A stretch of DNA of 64,000 bases, taken from assembly GCA_007693595.1 (NCBI GenBank), contig REDI01000032.1:1-64000 (forward strand), written 5' to 3'. The stretch is from Deltaproteobacteria bacterium (GTDB lineage Bacteria > Myxococcota_A > UBA796 > GCA-2862545). Shown piece after piece: positions 45,040 to 53,472 of the stretch. The notes under the pieces were generated by a model. The model ran no database searches. It worked only from the letters and a program-made list of their open reading frames with translations, and had not been told where the DNA came from. The position numbers and the translations under genes were made by a program. Each line of letters opens with the position of its first letter. Position 1 is the first letter of the stretch.

Positions 45040-46637
45040 CGGTCCTCCTCGGGCTGCTCCAGCAGCACGTCATCGTGTAGTGCGAGGGCGGCGAAGCCGG
45101 ACACCTCGGTGATTTCGCCGCTTCCGGGCTCATAGAAGCTGATCAACCCGAAGGCCGCAGCGTGCGAGATCCAAAAGCCCCAAGAACCCCCGGTGCGCGA
45201 GGGCATGTTGCCGATGGCCAACGGGGTCTCCGAGAGGCGAAGCTCCTGTTGGCGAAGGCTGAGCAGGTCGAGCTGAAGGAGGTAGGGTGTGTTTCGCTGC
45301 AAGACCAGGGCATCGAGGCGCTCGTCACCTTCGCTGAACGCGAGGCCGACCGCGAGGTCTTCGAGAAGGAAGGGGGTGGTACGACCTCGATCGTCGCGCA
45401 GGTCGAGCACCTCGAGGCCCGGGTTGTTCGCATAGATGTCTCCGACGCCCTCGCCGCCTCCCCCGCCGCTGGCTCGGGTCCGCGCGACGGCGAACTGGGC
45501 ATCGGGCGAGAGATGGACGGCAAGAGGGGGGTTCTGAAGTCGGAACCGCGTGGTGCGCAATCGGTCGACGTCGAGCCCGAAGACGTCTCGGCTGCCGTCG
45601 TCGTTCCACAAGACCGCCTGACGCTCCAAGGCCTCGATCCGATTGGCGGGGCTCTGAAGATCGAGAGTGTCGACCACGAAGCTGTCGTGATCCACCAGCT
45701 CGACCGCAGCGCGGGATCGATAGGTGAGGATGGTGCGATCGTCGCGGGCCAGAGGATCGGTGAGGCGATCCCCGTCCGGGTGGGTCGGCGGTAGGATGTG
45801 CATCGCAGCGGGCGCAGCGCTCAGGTTCACCAGGTTGATCGAGGGAGGCTGAAGGCGGAGCGCATAGAGATCGTCGCGCCCACGCGCCGCGATTAAGGCA
45901 TGGGTCCCGTCAGGGGTGAGCCCCAGGCCGACGGGGTCGAAGCGCTGGCCCGCCTCGAGGGTGAGAGGAAAGACCGTGCCGCGGCGAGGCGAGTCGTCGT
46001 CGAGCTCGACGAGGGCTACGCTGTCGCGCGAGAGGACCACCGCCCGCGCCGCGTCTTCCGAGAAGAGGATGCTACTGGCCGCGAAGCCCACGCTGATCGG
46101 GGTCGTCGATCCTGCTTGAAGGTCGAGCACCTGCACGCTCGTCAGGTCCACCACGCCCGCACCCTCCAGGGCGACCGGCTGGCTCACATCGAGCCACGCG
46201 ATGGCCCAGCGCGCGTCGGAGGAGAAGGTGACGGCGTTGAAGTGGGTGCCGATCGGGTTTGCGGCTTCGATCTCACCTCCCCGGAGGGTCAGCAGCTCGG
46301 TCCGGTAGCGCCGCTCGCTGGGATCGCAGTCCGACACATAGGTCGCGCGGCGCGTCTGCCGGGGATCGTCGGACTCGCAGCGGGTTCGCTTGACGAAAGC
46401 CACGGCGGTGAGGCCATCGGGGGCGAGGGCGACACGCTCGACGGCACCGGGGCCGACGTCGACCAGGACGGCTCCCTCCGGGGTGATGTGCGCCAGGCCG
46501 CCGCTCTTGAGGAGGCGGACGTAGAGCCCATCGGAGGCCGCGGTCACGTCCTGGGCATCCCAGTACCCGTCGTCCAGCCGCCCGTCGTCGGGGTCGCAGC
46601 TCGCGAGGAGAATCAACAAGGGGGTGAGCAAGCGCAT
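45036..46637 (-). CDS. Beta-propeller lipoprotein
   Basis: The 533-aa protein has lipobox LLILLASC and a blade-rich domain: repeats of V-A-L-A-P-D-G, A-V-T-F-S-S-D-A-R-W-A and L-A-V-H-L-S-P-D-A-Q-F-A. Each matches a four-stranded blade, as in YVTN-type propellers. Its end (GLISFYEPGSGEITEVSGF) resembles the end of the neighbour at 46640 (RISFFHPDSRRVETITGF), so the two are tandem paralogues. It overlaps the beta-barrel gene by 4 nt. Confidence 0.8.
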   Translation of the reverse strand: MRLLTPLLILLASCDPDDGRLDDGYWDAQDVTAASDGLYVRLLKSGGLAHITPEGAVLVDVGPGAVERVALAPDGLTAVAFVKRTRCESDDPRQTRRATYVSDCDPSERRYRTELLTLRGGEIEAANPIGTHFNAVTFSSDARWAIAWLDVSQPVALEGAGVVDLTSVQVLDLQAGSTTPISVGFAASSILFSEDAARAVVLSRDSVALVELDDDSPRRGTVFPLTLEAGQRFDPVGLGLTPDGTHALIAARGRDDLYALRLQPPSINLVNLSAAPAAMHILPPTHPDGDRLTDPLARDDRTILTYRSRAAVELVDHDSFVVDTLDLQSPANRIEALERQAVLWNDDGSRDVFGLDVDRLRTTRFRLQNPPLAVHLSPDAQFAVARTRASGGGGGEGVGDIYANNPGLEVLDLRDDRGRTTPFLLEDLAVGLAFSEGDERLDALVLQRNTPYLLQLDLLSLRQQELRLSETPLAIGNMPSRTGGSWGFWISHAAAFGLISFYEPGSGEITEVSGFAALALHDDVLLEQPEEDR

Positions 46638-46639
46638 CT

Positions 46640-48229
46640 CTATTCCTCGATCTGGTTGTTGAGCTCGAAGCCCGTGATGGTCTCGACCCGGCGAGAGTCC
46701 GGGTGGAAGAAGGAGATCCGACCCAGATCGTGCTCCTGGCTCGCCCAGGCGGGCGGGCGCGCGGTCTGGGTCTCGAGCGGGGGAAGGACCCCTACGAAGA
46801 CGGGGTGACTGCGCAGCGCGATGGCGTCGTAGAGGAGGGTGTCGTAGTCCACCTGGATCAACGAAGGCTCGTTGTGCATGATGAAATATCCGTTTCGCCC
46901 GTCGTAGGCGTTGGCGAAGTCCATGGGCTCCGCGGGCAGCTTGATCGCGTTCTGCAGGAGGGCCCGATCGTCTACCTGAAGCAGCGAGACGGCCCAGTGG
47001 TTGTAGAAGTCGCTTCCTGGGAGCTGATCAGGGCTGTTCTCGCGCGTGTGCATCACAAGCAGGCTGTCGCCCGTGGGGGTATACGCCATGCCGCGAACCG
47101 GCTTGACCAGGCTCTCGAGCCGCACCTCGTCGGTCTGGGTGTTCCAGATCGCGAAGGTCCGGCTGAGGGCGGCCGTGGTGTAGAGGATCGCCCGATCCCC
47201 GTCCGGGTTGAAGCGGATGCTGCCTGCGACCAGGGGCTCGGGCAGGTCGAGCACCTCGGGAGGGAGCTCCGGGGCTTCGGCGTCGAAGATCCAGATCTGG
47301 TTGTCGGCTCGCGAGACGACCACGGCCATGGCCCCGTCGGGCGAGAGGTCGAGATCCGTGGGGTTGGCACCCACGGGGAGGCTCAGGGTGGAGCGGGCGT
47401 CGAGGTCGACGGAGACGATCGCGTCTGCGCCGCGCTGGCGCACGAAGGCGTAGCGGCCGGAGCCCGAGAGCACGACCTCTTCGGCCGCTGGGGGCTCGAG
47501 CACGTCGCTGATGGGAATGAGGACGGGTCGCAGGCTCTCGGCTCTCAGGTCCACCAAGGCCAAGTGCTGATCGGCCACGACCACCGCGGTCGCGCCATCC
47601 TGACTGAACTTGATGTCGCGGGGGTTGTAGCCGACGACGACGCCGTGGTGTTCGCCGTCGGGCACCGAGACGAAGCTGACCTCGTTGAAGCTCTGAATGC
47701 CGTCGGGGGTGGGATCGTCGGGACGAACGGCGTCGCGATCGTGAAAGAGCGCGACCCAGTCGCCTTCGGCCGACATGCGCATCTGGTTGAAGTTGCGCCG
47801 AACGCCGACCGTCTGGCCTTGGAGGGTCTCGGTGTCGAGAATCGACACGGTGTTGTCGCCTTGGTTGAAGACGACCGCCCAGGCATAGTTGTCGGTGACC
47901 CGGACTACCCTTGGGTTGGAGCCCACGGGGGCGGTGCGCACCTCTAAAGAGAAGACGTCGATGCGCGAGACGGTGTCTCGGCTAGGGTTGGCGACGAAGA
48001 CGTAGACGTCGGACTGGGAAGGCGGCATCGAGAGAAAGTCGTCGTCCAGCTCCGGGTCGTCCAGATCCTCGCCCGCCCCACCGTTGCCGTCGCCGTCTCC
48101 ATCGTCGCCATACTCCTCGGGGGCGTCGGCTCGACCTTCGCCCATCGTGAAGTCGGCTCCAGCGCAGCCTGGGAGGCTGAGGGCGAGCAGGGTTGCGAGG
48201 GGTAGGGCATGACGCCATCGGACCGACAT
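46640..48229 (-). CDS. Beta-propeller lipoprotein, YVTN-like
   Basis: The 529-aa protein has lipobox LSLPGC and an Asp/Gly-rich low-complexity linker (DDGDGDGNGG). The seven or so blades have YVTN-like turns: DVYVFVANPSRDTVSRIDV, NQGDNTVSILD, G-A-N-P-T-D-L-D-L-S-P-D-G-A-M-A-V. Such propellers bind surfaces or partners. The gene starts the operon 46640-44176 with a 2-nt gap to the next gene. No heme or metal sites visible. Confidence 0.82.
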   Translation of the reverse strand: MSVRWRHALPLATLLALSLPGCAGADFTMGEGRADAPEEYGDDGDGDGNGGAGEDLDDPELDDDFLSMPPSQSDVYVFVANPSRDTVSRIDVFSLEVRTAPVGSNPRVVRVTDNYAWAVVFNQGDNTVSILDTETLQGQTVGVRRNFNQMRMSAEGDWVALFHDRDAVRPDDPTPDGIQSFNEVSFVSVPDGEHHGVVVGYNPRDIKFSQDGATAVVVADQHLALVDLRAESLRPVLIPISDVLEPPAAEEVVLSGSGRYAFVRQRGADAIVSVDLDARSTLSLPVGANPTDLDLSPDGAMAVVVSRADNQIWIFDAEAPELPPEVLDLPEPLVAGSIRFNPDGDRAILYTTAALSRTFAIWNTQTDEVRLESLVKPVRGMAYTPTGDSLLVMHTRENSPDQLPGSDFYNHWAVSLLQVDDRALLQNAIKLPAEPMDFANAYDGRNGYFIMHNEPSLIQVDYDTLLYDAIALRSHPVFVGVLPPLETQTARPPAWASQEHDLGRISFFHPDSRRVETITGFELNNQIEE

Positions 48230-48294
48230 GGGGGCTCCAAGGTTCGGGGGATGTCAAGGAATATGCAGGATGTGTGCCAGCGCCAGCTATGCGT

Positions 48295-48318
48295 AAAAAT
48301 AGAGGGGAAACCTATTTT
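48295..48318. other. AT-rich inverted repeat between mscS and the propeller gene
   Basis: AAAATAG (48296-48302) and CTATTTT (48312-48318) form a perfect 7-bp AT-rich stem with a 9-base loop, in an otherwise GC-rich gap. It lies 58 bp downstream of mscS and 66 bp upstream of the propeller start. It could be a weak terminator with T tracts on both strands, or part of a promoter. Confidence 0.4.
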
Positions 48319-48375
48319 CCAGCCTGCGCTCCGGCATGGGCTCTGCCGCCCACGAGACAGATCGCGACACGTAGA

Positions 48376-49566
48376 TCAGCCCCCGGCCGTCGGGGGGAGC
48401 TGCGCGAGCTGCGGCCTGGGCAGGGTGACGACCTCTTCGTCGAAGTGCACGTCCACCTGCGGGAAGGGGATGGTGATGTTGGACGCCTTGAAGGCGCGCC
48501 AGATCTCGAGCCGGAGCTGCGAGCGCGCCATGGGCGAGGCCCACGGATCCTCGATCCACAGCATCGTCTCGAAGGCGATCCCTGAGTTTTCGAAGGCCTT
48601 GAGCAAGACGATAGGCTCCAGCTCGGGGATCCGAAGCGTCACGCCGCGAGCCGCCCGCTCCAGGACCCGGATGACCTCGTCGAGGTCGCTGCCGTATGCC
48701 ACCGAGACCGTGGCGCGAACGCGCAGGGTGGTGTCCATCATCGTGAGGTTCTTGACGAGCCCTTGAGCCAGGGTGCTGTTGGGGAGGATCAGGTCCTCGT
48801 CGTCGATGGTGCGCACGACGGTAGAGCGGATCCCCATGCGGATGACTCGCACCACCCTGTTCTCAACCTCGAGCACATCTCCTGGTTGGATGGCGCCCTC
48901 AATCAGCAGGATGATGCCACTCACGAAGTTCTGGGCGATGTTCTGCAGCGCGAAGCCGATCGTCACGGCGAAGACGGCGCCGACGGTAAAGAGGGCGGTC
49001 AGGTTGATGCCGGCCGTCGTGAGCGCGACCGCGATGCCGATCAACAGCACGACGTAGCGGCCGAGGTTGAGCAGGACGCCTACGGTGCCCGAGGTCTGTA
49101 CCCCGCGAGTCTTGAGCTCTCGGGTGACGAGGTTGTGGAGGACCGTGGTGCCCCAGAACGTGGCGACGACGACCGCGATGAGCACCACGATCCCGCTCAC
49201 CGTGACCGAGGTCCCCCCGATCTCGAAGACCTGGGTGTTCAGGAGGCTCAAGATGCCCTTGATGAGGGTGGGTCCCTTCACGATCATGGCGAGATCCAGC
49301 GCGAGGATCAGGCAGAGGGTGCTCGCGAGGAGTCGGAGCCCCAAGACCGTCAGCCGTAGGAGGATGGGCTCCCCGTCCGCGTCGGCGGTGCGCGTGGTGC
49401 GTCGGACCCACCACCACGAGACGAAGATCATGACGAACCAAAACCCCGCGCCCGCGAGCCCGAGTGGCGAGGCCGTTCCTTCCCCGAGGAGCGGGGAGAT
49501 CAGCCAGGCGATCAGGGGATCTATAGGCTCCAGGGCACGGGCAAGGGCCTCGGGGAGTCCATCCAT
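48376..49566 (-). CDS. Mechanosensitive channel of the MscS family
   Basis: From ATG 49566 (AGGAG seven bases upstream; a TTG at 49572 is possible) the product is 396 aa with about five membrane helices. The pore helix T-V-G-A-V-F-A-V-T-I-G-F-A-L-Q-N-I-A-Q-N-F-V-S-G and the beta domain E-G-A-I-Q-P-G-D-V-L-E-V with L-I-L-P-N-S are the MscS signature. It opens under membrane tension to release solutes. The gene lies just upstream of a tRNA terminator, on the same strand. Confidence 0.93.
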   Translation of the reverse strand: MDGLPEALARALEPIDPLIAWLISPLLGEGTASPLGLAGAGFWFVMIFVSWWWVRRTTRTADADGEPILLRLTVLGLRLLASTLCLILALDLAMIVKGPTLIKGILSLLNTQVFEIGGTSVTVSGIVVLIAVVVATFWGTTVLHNLVTRELKTRGVQTSGTVGVLLNLGRYVVLLIGIAVALTTAGINLTALFTVGAVFAVTIGFALQNIAQNFVSGIILLIEGAIQPGDVLEVENRVVRVIRMGIRSTVVRTIDDEDLILPNSTLAQGLVKNLTMMDTTLRVRATVSVAYGSDLDEVIRVLERAARGVTLRIPELEPIVLLKAFENSGIAFETMLWIEDPWASPMARSQLRLEIWRAFKASNITIPFPQVDVHFDEEVVTLPRPQLAQLPPTAGG

Positions 49567-49625
49567 CGCCAAGCTCCTCGGGGCGCGGGTTCGCCGTCGT
49601 CCCTAACCTGTGAGGGTCGATCACG

Positions 49626-49657
49626 AAAAAGCGCCGACCCGTGGACCAGGTCGGCGC
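49626..49657 (-). terminator. Rho-independent terminator of tRNA-Leu
   Basis: On the minus strand GCGCCGACC and GGTCGGCGC form a perfect 9-bp stem (arms 49631-49639 and 49649-49657, 9-base loop). TTTTT follows (49626-49630). It lies five bases after the tRNA 3' end. Confidence 0.9.
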
Positions 49658-49662
49658 TCGAT

Positions 49663-49745
<83 letters not shown>

Positions 49746-49917
49746 GGACAGCGCCGGGTTCCTAATGCGTCCCCTCGCAGAGCGCCAGCTTGGGGCGCGC
49801 ACCGCGGAGCATTTACTCTGAGGGTAGAGCTTGGCCGTAGAAGATCGGAGTCAGTCACGAGCGCACCCTTGCCGCCCGCGGCCTCGGTCCTACATGAGCG
49901 GCCCTGGAGGCCCTTCG

Positions 49918-50637
49918 ATGGGAATGTTCGACTTCTTTATGAGCCCCGAAAAGCGCATGGCGCGCCACGTTCGCCGCCTGACCAACCGCGACGCTCAGCC
50001 CGAGGATCGTCAGGCGTCGGCGGAGTGGCTCGCGAGCGAAGGCTCGCCCCGCGCGATCCTCGGTCTACTCTCTCGCTTCGACATGAAGCTCGACCACGAC
50101 ATCAAGAACTCGACCGAGATCGAGGCGATGATCGCGCTCGTGCTCAGCCTCCGCAAAGATGCGGTGGAGCCGCTCAAGGTGTGGCTCCGTCAGTGCAAGG
50201 CCGTCACGCAGCCCCTTGAGATCCTGGTTCAGCTCGAAGGGGAGGGGGTCGCCATCGCGTCCTGCTACGAGATCCTCGAGCGGGAGCGCGCCTCGGGGAA
50301 CGACTTCAAGCCCGCCAAGAAGCGCGCGGTCCTCTTGTGGCTCGCCGAGCGCCGAGCCGATGACATCGTCGAGCACGCCGCGCCCTTCCTCGAAGACTTC
50401 GACGAGGGGGTACGCTACGCAGCGGCCGAGGCGATCGCGGCCACCGGCGATGACGCAGGCCGGCTGCCCTTGCTCCAGGCCCTCGCCAACCCCGACGAGG
50501 AGTCCAACCGATTTCGGGCTCGCATCTGCGATGTCTTCATACAGCGAGGCTGGGGCGTGTCGGAGCGCGTCGATGACCTCCCCGAGATCCTACCCACAGG
50601 CTACCAGATCCGCGGCGATCGCCTCGCGCGTGCCTAA
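49918..50637 (+). CDS. HEAT-repeat protein
   Basis: ATG 49918 has GGAGG seven bases upstream; the product is 239 aa. An amphipathic start (MGMFDFFMSPEKRMARHV) precedes paired helices. The block V-R-Y-A-A-A-E-A-I-A-A-T-G-D-D-A-G-R-L-P-L-L-Q-A-L is a clear HEAT repeat, and two more are suggested upstream. HEAT proteins bind other proteins. Divergent from the tRNA; no operon partners. Confidence 0.75.
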   Translation: MGMFDFFMSPEKRMARHVRRLTNRDAQPEDRQASAEWLASEGSPRAILGLLSRFDMKLDHDIKNSTEIEAMIALVLSLRKDAVEPLKVWLRQCKAVTQPLEILVQLEGEGVAIASCYEILERERASGNDFKPAKKRAVLLWLAERRADDIVEHAAPFLEDFDEGVRYAAAEAIAATGDDAGRLPLLQALANPDEESNRFRARICDVFIQRGWGVSERVDDLPEILPTGYQIRGDRLARA

Positions 50638-50672
50638 GTCTTCACTCTTTGCGCCACGCTGACCGACCGCCG

Positions 50673-50702
50673 TTGACGCACGGGTGGCCAAGGCGCTACC
50701 TT
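50673..50702 (+). promoter_or_regulatory. Candidate promoter of the Cys-rich lipoprotein pair
   Basis: TTGACG (50673-50678) and TACCTT (50697-50702) lie 18 bp apart, 25 bp before the start at 50728. The -35 is good (five of six bases) and the -10 is weak. Confidence 0.3.
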
Positions 50703-50727
50703 GCGTCGCCCCGATGGTGAGGTCTTC

Positions 50728-51087
50728 ATGCGATCCCTACTCTTGGCTGCCCTGCTGCCCGCGCCCTTCTTCTGGAGTGGCTGTGGGGACTCGGTGAGCT
50801 GCCAGTCCGCCTGCCAGCGCGCCTTTCGGTCCAACGAGTGCAACATCAGGGTGCCCGGGCAGACCCAGGATCGCCTGGTCCGTGACTGCATCCGGGAGTG
50901 CGAAGGTGCGCTTCGGCAAACGGGCGACATCGGCAACTACGACCCGAACGATCGAAACTCCATCGATCGCTCCGAGCCGTTCAGCCTGCAGAACGAGAAG
51001 CAGGCTGCGCTCTGGATCGACTGTGTGCTCGAGTCCTCCTGCCCTCGCTTGAACGATGGCTTCTGTCCTGGTGGCGGTATCAACTAG
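50728..51087 (+). CDS. Small Cys-rich lipoprotein
   Basis: ATG 50728 with GAGG five bases upstream gives 119 aa: a lipoprotein-type signal (FFWSGC) and eight Cys in the mature part with spacing C-x3-C at S-C-Q-S-A-C, C-I-R-E-C and S-S-C-P-R. The next gene has the same plan, so they are tandem paralogues. Disulfide-rich surface proteins of this kind are common in myxobacteria, function unknown. The stop shares a base with the next start. Confidence 0.75.
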   Translation: MRSLLLAALLPAPFFWSGCGDSVSCQSACQRAFRSNECNIRVPGQTQDRLVRDCIRECEGALRQTGDIGNYDPNDRNSIDRSEPFSLQNEKQAALWIDCVLESSCPRLNDGFCPGGGIN

Positions 51088-51386
51088 TGAGCGGGCGTCG
51101 CGCCATCCTCGGGTCGATGCTCGCCCTCGCGATCTTCTTTGTCGGCGCATGTGAGCCCACCTGCAAGCAGGTCTGCCGCAGGGTCCTCTCGTGCGATCTC
51201 CAGGTCAGCCGTACCGAGCTCGATGAGTGCGAGGCGTCCTGCGTCTTTCAGGAGCGCATGTACGATCAGGCCGACGACGGGGACCGCCGCTCCCGCCTCG
51301 CGGACCACAAGCGGTGTCTGCGCCGGTCAAGCTGCTCCGAGATCCGCGAAGGCGAGTGCTACGACGAAGAGCTCTTCGTGTTCTGA
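51087..51386 (+). CDS. Small Cys-rich lipoprotein, paralogue of upstream gene
   Basis: GTG 51087 overlaps the previous stop (TAGTG). The 99-aa product has a signal ending FFVGAC and Cys in P-T-C-K-Q-V-C, S-C-D-L, C-E-A-S-C, K-R-C-L-R-R-S-S-C and G-E-C, matching the upstream pattern. Its 3' end overlaps the convergent thiolase gene by 28 nt. Confidence 0.72.
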   Translation: MSGRRAILGSMLALAIFFVGACEPTCKQVCRRVLSCDLQVSRTELDECEASCVFQERMYDQADDGDRRSRLADHKRCLRRSSCSEIREGECYDEELFVF

Positions 51387-52582
51387 TCCAGCCGCTCGAT
51401 CACCGTGGCCACCCCTTGGCCGACGCCGACGCAGAGCGTGGCGACGCCGAAGCGACCCTCGATCCGGTCGAGCACGCTGAGGAGGGTGGTGAGGATCCGC
51501 GCGCCCGAGCAACCCAGAGGGTGCCCCAGGGCGATCGCGCCGCCGTGCTGGTTGACCTTGCTCGCGTCCAGGCCGAGCTCGCGGAGCACGGCGAGGGACT
51601 GAGCCGCGAAGGCCTCGTTGAGCTCCCACGCGTCGATGTCGCCCACCGAGAGCCCTGCGAGATCCAGAGCTTTTCGGGTGGCTGGGACGGGCCCGATCCC
51701 CATGATCCGAGGGTCGACGCCCGCCGATGCGACGGCTCGTACCAGGGCACGTGGCGTGCGGCCGATCGCGCGCGCCGCCTTGGCCGAGGTAAGCACCAGG
51801 GCTGCCGCGCCATCGTTGAGGGGTGAGCTATTGCCAGCGGTCACGCTACCCCCGCTGCGAAAGACGGCAGGCAGGCGCGCGAGCCGCTCCAAGGAGGTGT
51901 CGGGGCGAGGGCTCTCGTCGCGATCGACGAGGGTAGAGCCCTTGCGGGAGCGGACCTCGTAAGGGGCGATCTCAGCGTGGAACCACCCTTGATCGGCGGC
52001 GTGGAGGGCCTTTCGATGACTGTCGAAGGCGAAGCGGTCCTGTTCGATGCGGGTGAGCTGATACTGCTCGGCGAGGTTCTCGGCGGTCTCGCCCATGGAC
52101 TCGAGCGGAAAGCGCTCGGCGAGGCGCGGGTTGGGGTAACGCCAGCCCAGCGAGGTGTCCCAGGCCGTGAGGTTGCCTGCCTTGGGATGGGTCGGGCCGC
52201 GAGGCACGGAGAGGGGGGCGCGACTCATGGACTCGACGCCGCCCGCCAGACAGATCTGACCATCGCCACAGCGAATCATCCGAACCGCCTGATTGACGGC
52301 TTCGAGGCCGGAGGCGCAGAGTCGGTTGACGGTGACCCCGGGCACATGATCAGGCAAGCCAGCCAGGAGCCCCGCCATGCGTGCGACGTTTCGGTTGTCT
52401 TCGCCCGCCTGGTTCGCGCAGCCCAGGAAGACCTCATCGATCGAGGACGGGTCGAGATCGACCCGCTCGACGGCGGTCCGAAGGACGTGGGACGCGAGGT
52501 CGTCTGGCCGCACGCCAGAGAGCGCTCCCTGAAAGCGCCCGACCGGAGTGCGGACGGCGTCGAGGATCACAGCATCGAACAT
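51359..52582 (-). CDS. Acetyl-CoA C-acyltransferase (thiolase)
   Basis: The 407-aa product starts at ATG 52582 (GGAG five bases upstream). Catalytic Cys89 is in [11 protein letters not shown], the C-terminal His in [12 protein letters not shown] and second Cys in P-L-G-C-S-G-A-R, and N-E-A-F-A is intact. Thiolases cleave or form acyl-CoA carbon bonds. The length and the adjacent 3-hydroxyacyl-CoA dehydrogenase favour fatty-acid or PHB-type degradation or a general acetoacetyl-CoA role. Confidence 0.93.
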   Translation of the reverse strand: MFDAVILDAVRTPVGRFQGALSGVRPDDLASHVLRTAVERVDLDPSSIDEVFLGCANQAGEDNRNVARMAGLLAGLPDHVPGVTVNRLCASGLEAVNQAVRMIRCGDGQICLAGGVESMSRAPLSVPRGPTHPKAGNLTAWDTSLGWRYPNPRLAERFPLESMGETAENLAEQYQLTRIEQDRFAFDSHRKALHAADQGWFHAEIAPYEVRSRKGSTLVDRDESPRPDTSLERLARLPAVFRSGGSVTAGNSSPLNDGAAALVLTSAKAARAIGRTPRALVRAVASAGVDPRIMGIGPVPATRKALDLAGLSVGDIDAWELNEAFAAQSLAVLRELGLDASKVNQHGGAIALGHPLGCSGARILTTLLSVLDRIEGRFGVATLCVGVGQGVATVIERLDQNTKSSSS

Positions 52583-52592
52583 GAAGGCTCCG

Positions 52593-53441
52593 TTACTGCC
52601 AAGTGTAAAAGCCACGACCGACCTTCTTGCCCAGCTCCCCGCGCGCGACCTTCGTGCGGAGGAGTTCGGGAGGCTCGAAGGCGGGGTTCTCGAGCTCGCG
52701 CGCCAGGTACTCCCCAATGTGCATACGCACGTCGAGCCCGACGAGATCGGTGAGCCGCAGAGGGCCGATGGGGTGCCGGTAGCCGAGCACCATGGCCTTG
52801 TCGATGTCTTCGGCGGAGGCGACGCCCTGCTCCACCATTCGGATCGCCTCCATGCCCAGGGCGACGCCGAGGCGACTGGTGGCGAAGCCAGGCACATCGC
52901 GGACCACGATCACTTCCTTGCCGATACGCTGGCCGAAGGCGCGGGCGGTTTGCAGGGTGGTGTTCGACGTGAGCTCGGCCACCACCAGCTCGAGGAGCGC
53001 CATGATGTGGACCGGGTTGAAGAAGTGGGTCCCGATGACGCGACCAGGGTCGTCGGCAGCGCTCGCGATGGCCCCGATGGACAGGCTGCTGGTGTTCGTC
53101 CCGATGATCGCATGAGCGGGGGCTACCTCGCAGATCTCGCGCACGATCCGTTGTTTGAGCGGTAGCTTTTCGGGTACGGCCTCGATGATGAAGTCGGCGC
53201 CTTCGCAGGCCTCGCCGAGCGACCCGGCAGCGTGGAGGTTGTGCTGGGTGAGGTCCCGGATCTCGGACGAGACCTTGCCCCGCTCGACGCCCTTGTCCAG
53301 GTTCAGGCGGATCGTGCTTAGCGCACGATCAAGGGCTTGCTGGCTGGGGTCACTGAGTCGGACCTGGTCACCGGCCATCGCGCAGACCTGCGCGATGCCA
53401 TGACCCATGGTCCCAGCGCCAAGGACGGCGATGTGGGGCAT
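52593..53441 (-). CDS. 3-hydroxybutyryl-CoA / 3-hydroxyacyl-CoA dehydrogenase
   Basis: The 282-aa enzyme has the NAD motif GAGTMGHGIA (8-17), N-T-S-S-L-S-I, the catalytic His in GTHFFNPVHIMALLELV and the dimer region PGFATSRLG. It oxidises a 3-hydroxyacyl-CoA to a 3-ketoacyl-CoA, the substrate of the thiolase encoded 10 bp downstream. The monofunctional length matches the butyryl type. Confidence 0.95.
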   Translation of the reverse strand: MPHIAVLGAGTMGHGIAQVCAMAGDQVRLSDPSQQALDRALSTIRLNLDKGVERGKVSSEIRDLTQHNLHAAGSLGEACEGADFIIEAVPEKLPLKQRIVREICEVAPAHAIIGTNTSSLSIGAIASAADDPGRVIGTHFFNPVHIMALLELVVAELTSNTTLQTARAFGQRIGKEVIVVRDVPGFATSRLGVALGMEAIRMVEQGVASAEDIDKAMVLGYRHPIGPLRLTDLVGLDVRMHIGEYLARELENPAFEPPELLRTKVARGELGKKVGRGFYTWQ

Positions 53442-53472
53442 GGAGGCTCCTAGAGGTGCGTAGAAGAGAGGC

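Noticed and set aside
51359-53441. Thiolase and dehydrogenase as missing upstream steps of the mevalonate operon
   Set aside because: They are 42 kb away, paired with each other, and fit acyl-CoA or PHB metabolism better.
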